Source of the DNA: Pectinophora gossypiella
Lineage: Eukaryota; Arthropoda; Insecta; Lepidoptera; Gelechiidae
Length of the DNA stretch: 64,000 bases
Assembly (NCBI RefSeq): GCF_024362695.1
Contig: NC_065406.1
Location: forward strand, 3,100,001 to 3,164,000
Direction of reading: 5' to 3'
Shown: one piece after another, positions 62,353 to 64,000 of the stretch
Numbering within the stretch: position 1 is the stretch's first letter
Layout of the letters: each line of letters begins with the position of its first letter
Program-made: the position numbers and the translations under genes
Notes under the pieces: generated by a model
Told to the model about the DNA's origin: nothing
Database searches by the model: none
Seen by the model: only the letters and a program-made list of their open reading frames with translations

Positions 62353-62390
62353 ATGAAGAACACGCGTGAATAAATGGTGCTAATAAGCTA

Positions 62391-62560
62391 TTTGACAACC
62401 TAGTCAAATGACATAATTACTTTTTATTTTACGAAACGTCATAACGAGTTTTTTATGGTAACACTGTCCTGTGACGTCATCAATAAAATCGGTCAAACGT
62501 CGTACTCATTGTTACTTAATTCATAAATAAAATTCGAAAATATTCATGAAATAATAACAA
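62391..62560. repeat. Diverged relative of the GGGTAGTTTC MITE
   Basis: CCTAGTCAAATGACATAATTAC, CCTGTGACGTCATC, CTCATTGTTACTTAATTCATAAATAAAATTCG keep the order of the 57853 copy. Confidence 0.5.
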
Positions 62561-62594
62561 TTGTTCTTTCAGCCATAAGATTAGCCTACCACTC

Positions 62595-62920
62595 TTTATT
62601 ACATACATACGTGCATAAACTCACGCCTATCTTCCACCTGGGTAAGCAGAGATTATGGAATTCCATTTGCTTCGATCCTGACACACTTCTCTTGCTTCCT
62701 CCACATTCATCAAAAGTTTCATACACGCACGCCGGTTCAGAGTAGATCGTACTGATCCTAAGGACACATCCAATTTGGTCAATGTACGTCCTTCTAGGTG
62801 TTCCTCCGCCAGCCCTACCACCAGCCTTCGCTTATTACACTGCTTTCGTAATCCTATTATCCTTCATCCGCTCTACGTGTCCAAACCAACTTCACATTCC
62901 CTCCACTCACTACTCTTTAT
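62595..62920 (-). pseudogene. RTE-type LINE C-terminal remnant
   Basis: On the minus strand, MVGLAEEHLEGRTLTKLDVSL, LNRRACMKLLMNVEEAREV, DRSKWNSIISAYPGGR, then a stop. This is the typical end of RTE-like RT proteins in insects. Sense fragments are at 34072 and 46572. It is truncated. Confidence 0.6.
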
Positions 62921-63312
62921 TACGTGTATTCAGTGATTTTATGTAGAGACTGGAGAAACTCTACTTGGCTCTAAATTTAATATTAAACCACGAAGTAAGA
63001 TGTTTTTAATATTAATATTATTAAGACATTACGCGCACTCTAAAGTTTATTTGCTACAGTTATTACACTTATAAGCAAATTGTTGAGTATTTTATTGTAG
63101 ATTTACAAGGAATTCGCTCTTTCTTATGCTACTTTTTACTTTTTTCATTTACGATAGTGAAAAAACTACATACGCGCTTATGTAGTTTTTTCACTATAAA
63201 CCTATGACTTTAATATACCCTGCCTATTCACTATTTTTTTTTTTTGTTTTAGAAACAACGCTTTATTGTGTTTCGTGAGGGACGTGTAGGTGTAGGCAGT
63301 TGTGTGCGTATA

Positions 63313-63543
63313 CAGTGTGATAGTGACGCCGCAACGAAAACTTTGAGGGTAGATTCAAGTAGATTGAGACCATGATTCTGAGTTGGTGTCAAGTGGCGTT
63401 GACGTAAGATTTTCCGTTACAAAAGTATGCAACTGAAAATAATAAAAAAAAAACTAATCATGAATTTTGCGACAGGAAATTCCACTTGACATTTATCATG
63501 AGTTGTATCAGTCAGTATTCATTACGATGTCACTAACACTCTG
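63313..63543. mobile_element. Complete TA-flanked MITE (CAGTGTGATAGTGAC ends)
   Basis: CAGTGTGATAGTGACGCCG and ATGTCACTAACACTCTG are inverted ends, with TA at 63311-63312 and 63544-63545. The internal halves are also related by inversion (TTCCGTTACAAAAG... / ...TTTTGCGACAGGAA). It is the reference copy for the fragments at 3195, 18322, 18438, 23034, 27303, 55098 and 55852. Confidence 0.85.
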
Positions 63544-63682
63544 TATAAAGAAACTTTTTTTTTTCATAAATATAATACATAATTTTAAAAAGTTTAGTTA
63601 GTAGTTAAAGTAAAATTAGTTAAACTTTCGTTAGTTTCAGTTCCATACAAAATAACGTCGGTATATGGTAGGTTAACCATTA

Positions 63683-63898
63683 TTATACCTTATCAAAGCA
63701 ATGAACCAATCCCCGGAAACGATAGTCCCGGAGTGATCGATAAAATTGTGAGTGCTCGTGAAGTTTACGACGGTTGTATTCCCGGATAAAAGTGGGATAC
63801 GGGACGTCCCGCAAGTCCCGGACATCAATCAGTTGTAGGAAACAAGACTGGTTTTGGGAGGGTAGTGGTAATTGATCAGGAGTTGTGTACGAAAACAC
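63683..63898 (-). CDS. Unrecognised 71-codon frame
   Basis: MFSYTTPDQLPLPSQNQSCF..., ending ..FRGLVHCFDKV. The composition looks more protein-like than most short frames here (balanced F/Y/R/L), and the final codons overlap an AAG|GTATAA possible splice donor. It may be an exon or a retroelement piece. No family is recognised. Confidence 0.2.
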   Translation of the reverse strand: MFSYTTPDQLPLPSQNQSCFLQLIDVRDLRDVPYPTFIREYNRRKLHEHSQFYRSLRDYRFRGLVHCFDKV

Positions 63899-64000
63899 TT
63901 AGTACGAATGTTTTTCTCCATTTCTTGGATTTTTATCTAATCGATTTTTCACCAAACCTAATTAATGCTTTTTTACCTAACGGAATCCATTTTCTACCTA

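Overview
The window is nuclear DNA of an insect, most likely a moth or butterfly. It is AT-rich, has spliceosomal introns, and carries dense, mostly degraded interspersed repeats of types common in Lepidoptera: several tRNA-headed SINEs, jockey- and RTE-like LINE tails, and fold-back MITEs. There are no bacterial-type operons. No genuine tRNA or rRNA gene was seen; every tRNA-like stretch is the head of a SINE.

One host gene is well supported. It lies on the + strand as four coding exons: 26783-26864, 51798-51921, 52396-52453 and 52532-54073. All junctions have GT/AG ends and matching phases, and together they encode 601 residues. The protein starts with a myristoylation-type MGCGQSK end and carries the block SQQDFFKMLDEKIEEGRDY, which closely matches the end of the small vertebrate protein C1orf21. 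A long P/Q/S-rich tail follows. Intron 1 is about 24.9 kb and holds most of the repeats in the right half of the window. A 5' leader exon with a 33-codon upstream ORF begins at 26558.

The largest single ORF (13175 to 10353, minus strand, 940 residues) is an intact non-LTR retrotransposon protein with a reverse transcriptase (YLDD) and a C-terminal restriction-like endonuclease. The element sits inside an older MITE copy and is bordered by an 11-bp target repeat, which is present four times at its 5' side.

I use these repeat names. SINE-A: tRNA head CCTCCGTGGTCCAGTGG. SINE-B: head GCCGTGGTAGCCCAGTTGG. SINE-C: tRNA head plus the tail GCCCAGCAGTGGGACGTATA. SINE-D: a head joining a tRNA-like box A to a 5S rRNA-like promoter. 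SINE-E: poly(A)-ended, 3' end ATAAGTCACGTC(A)n. SINE-A, -C and -D share a 37-bp central domain. Many insertions are recent enough to keep perfect target-site duplications and are nested in readable order, for example SINE-C containing a TTAA-flanked piggyBac-like element containing an RTE remnant and a SINE-E. A near-identical pair of 252-bp direct repeats at 4378-5423 looks like a young TRIM-type LTR element.

Layout: 1-10 kb is repeats with no gene. 10-14.3 kb is the RLE retrotransposon. 14.3-26.5 kb is repeats and nested insertions. 26.5-54.3 kb is the C1orf21-like gene with its repeat-filled first intron. 54.3-64 kb is repeats, with a possible GC-rich first exon near 57.6-57.8 kb.
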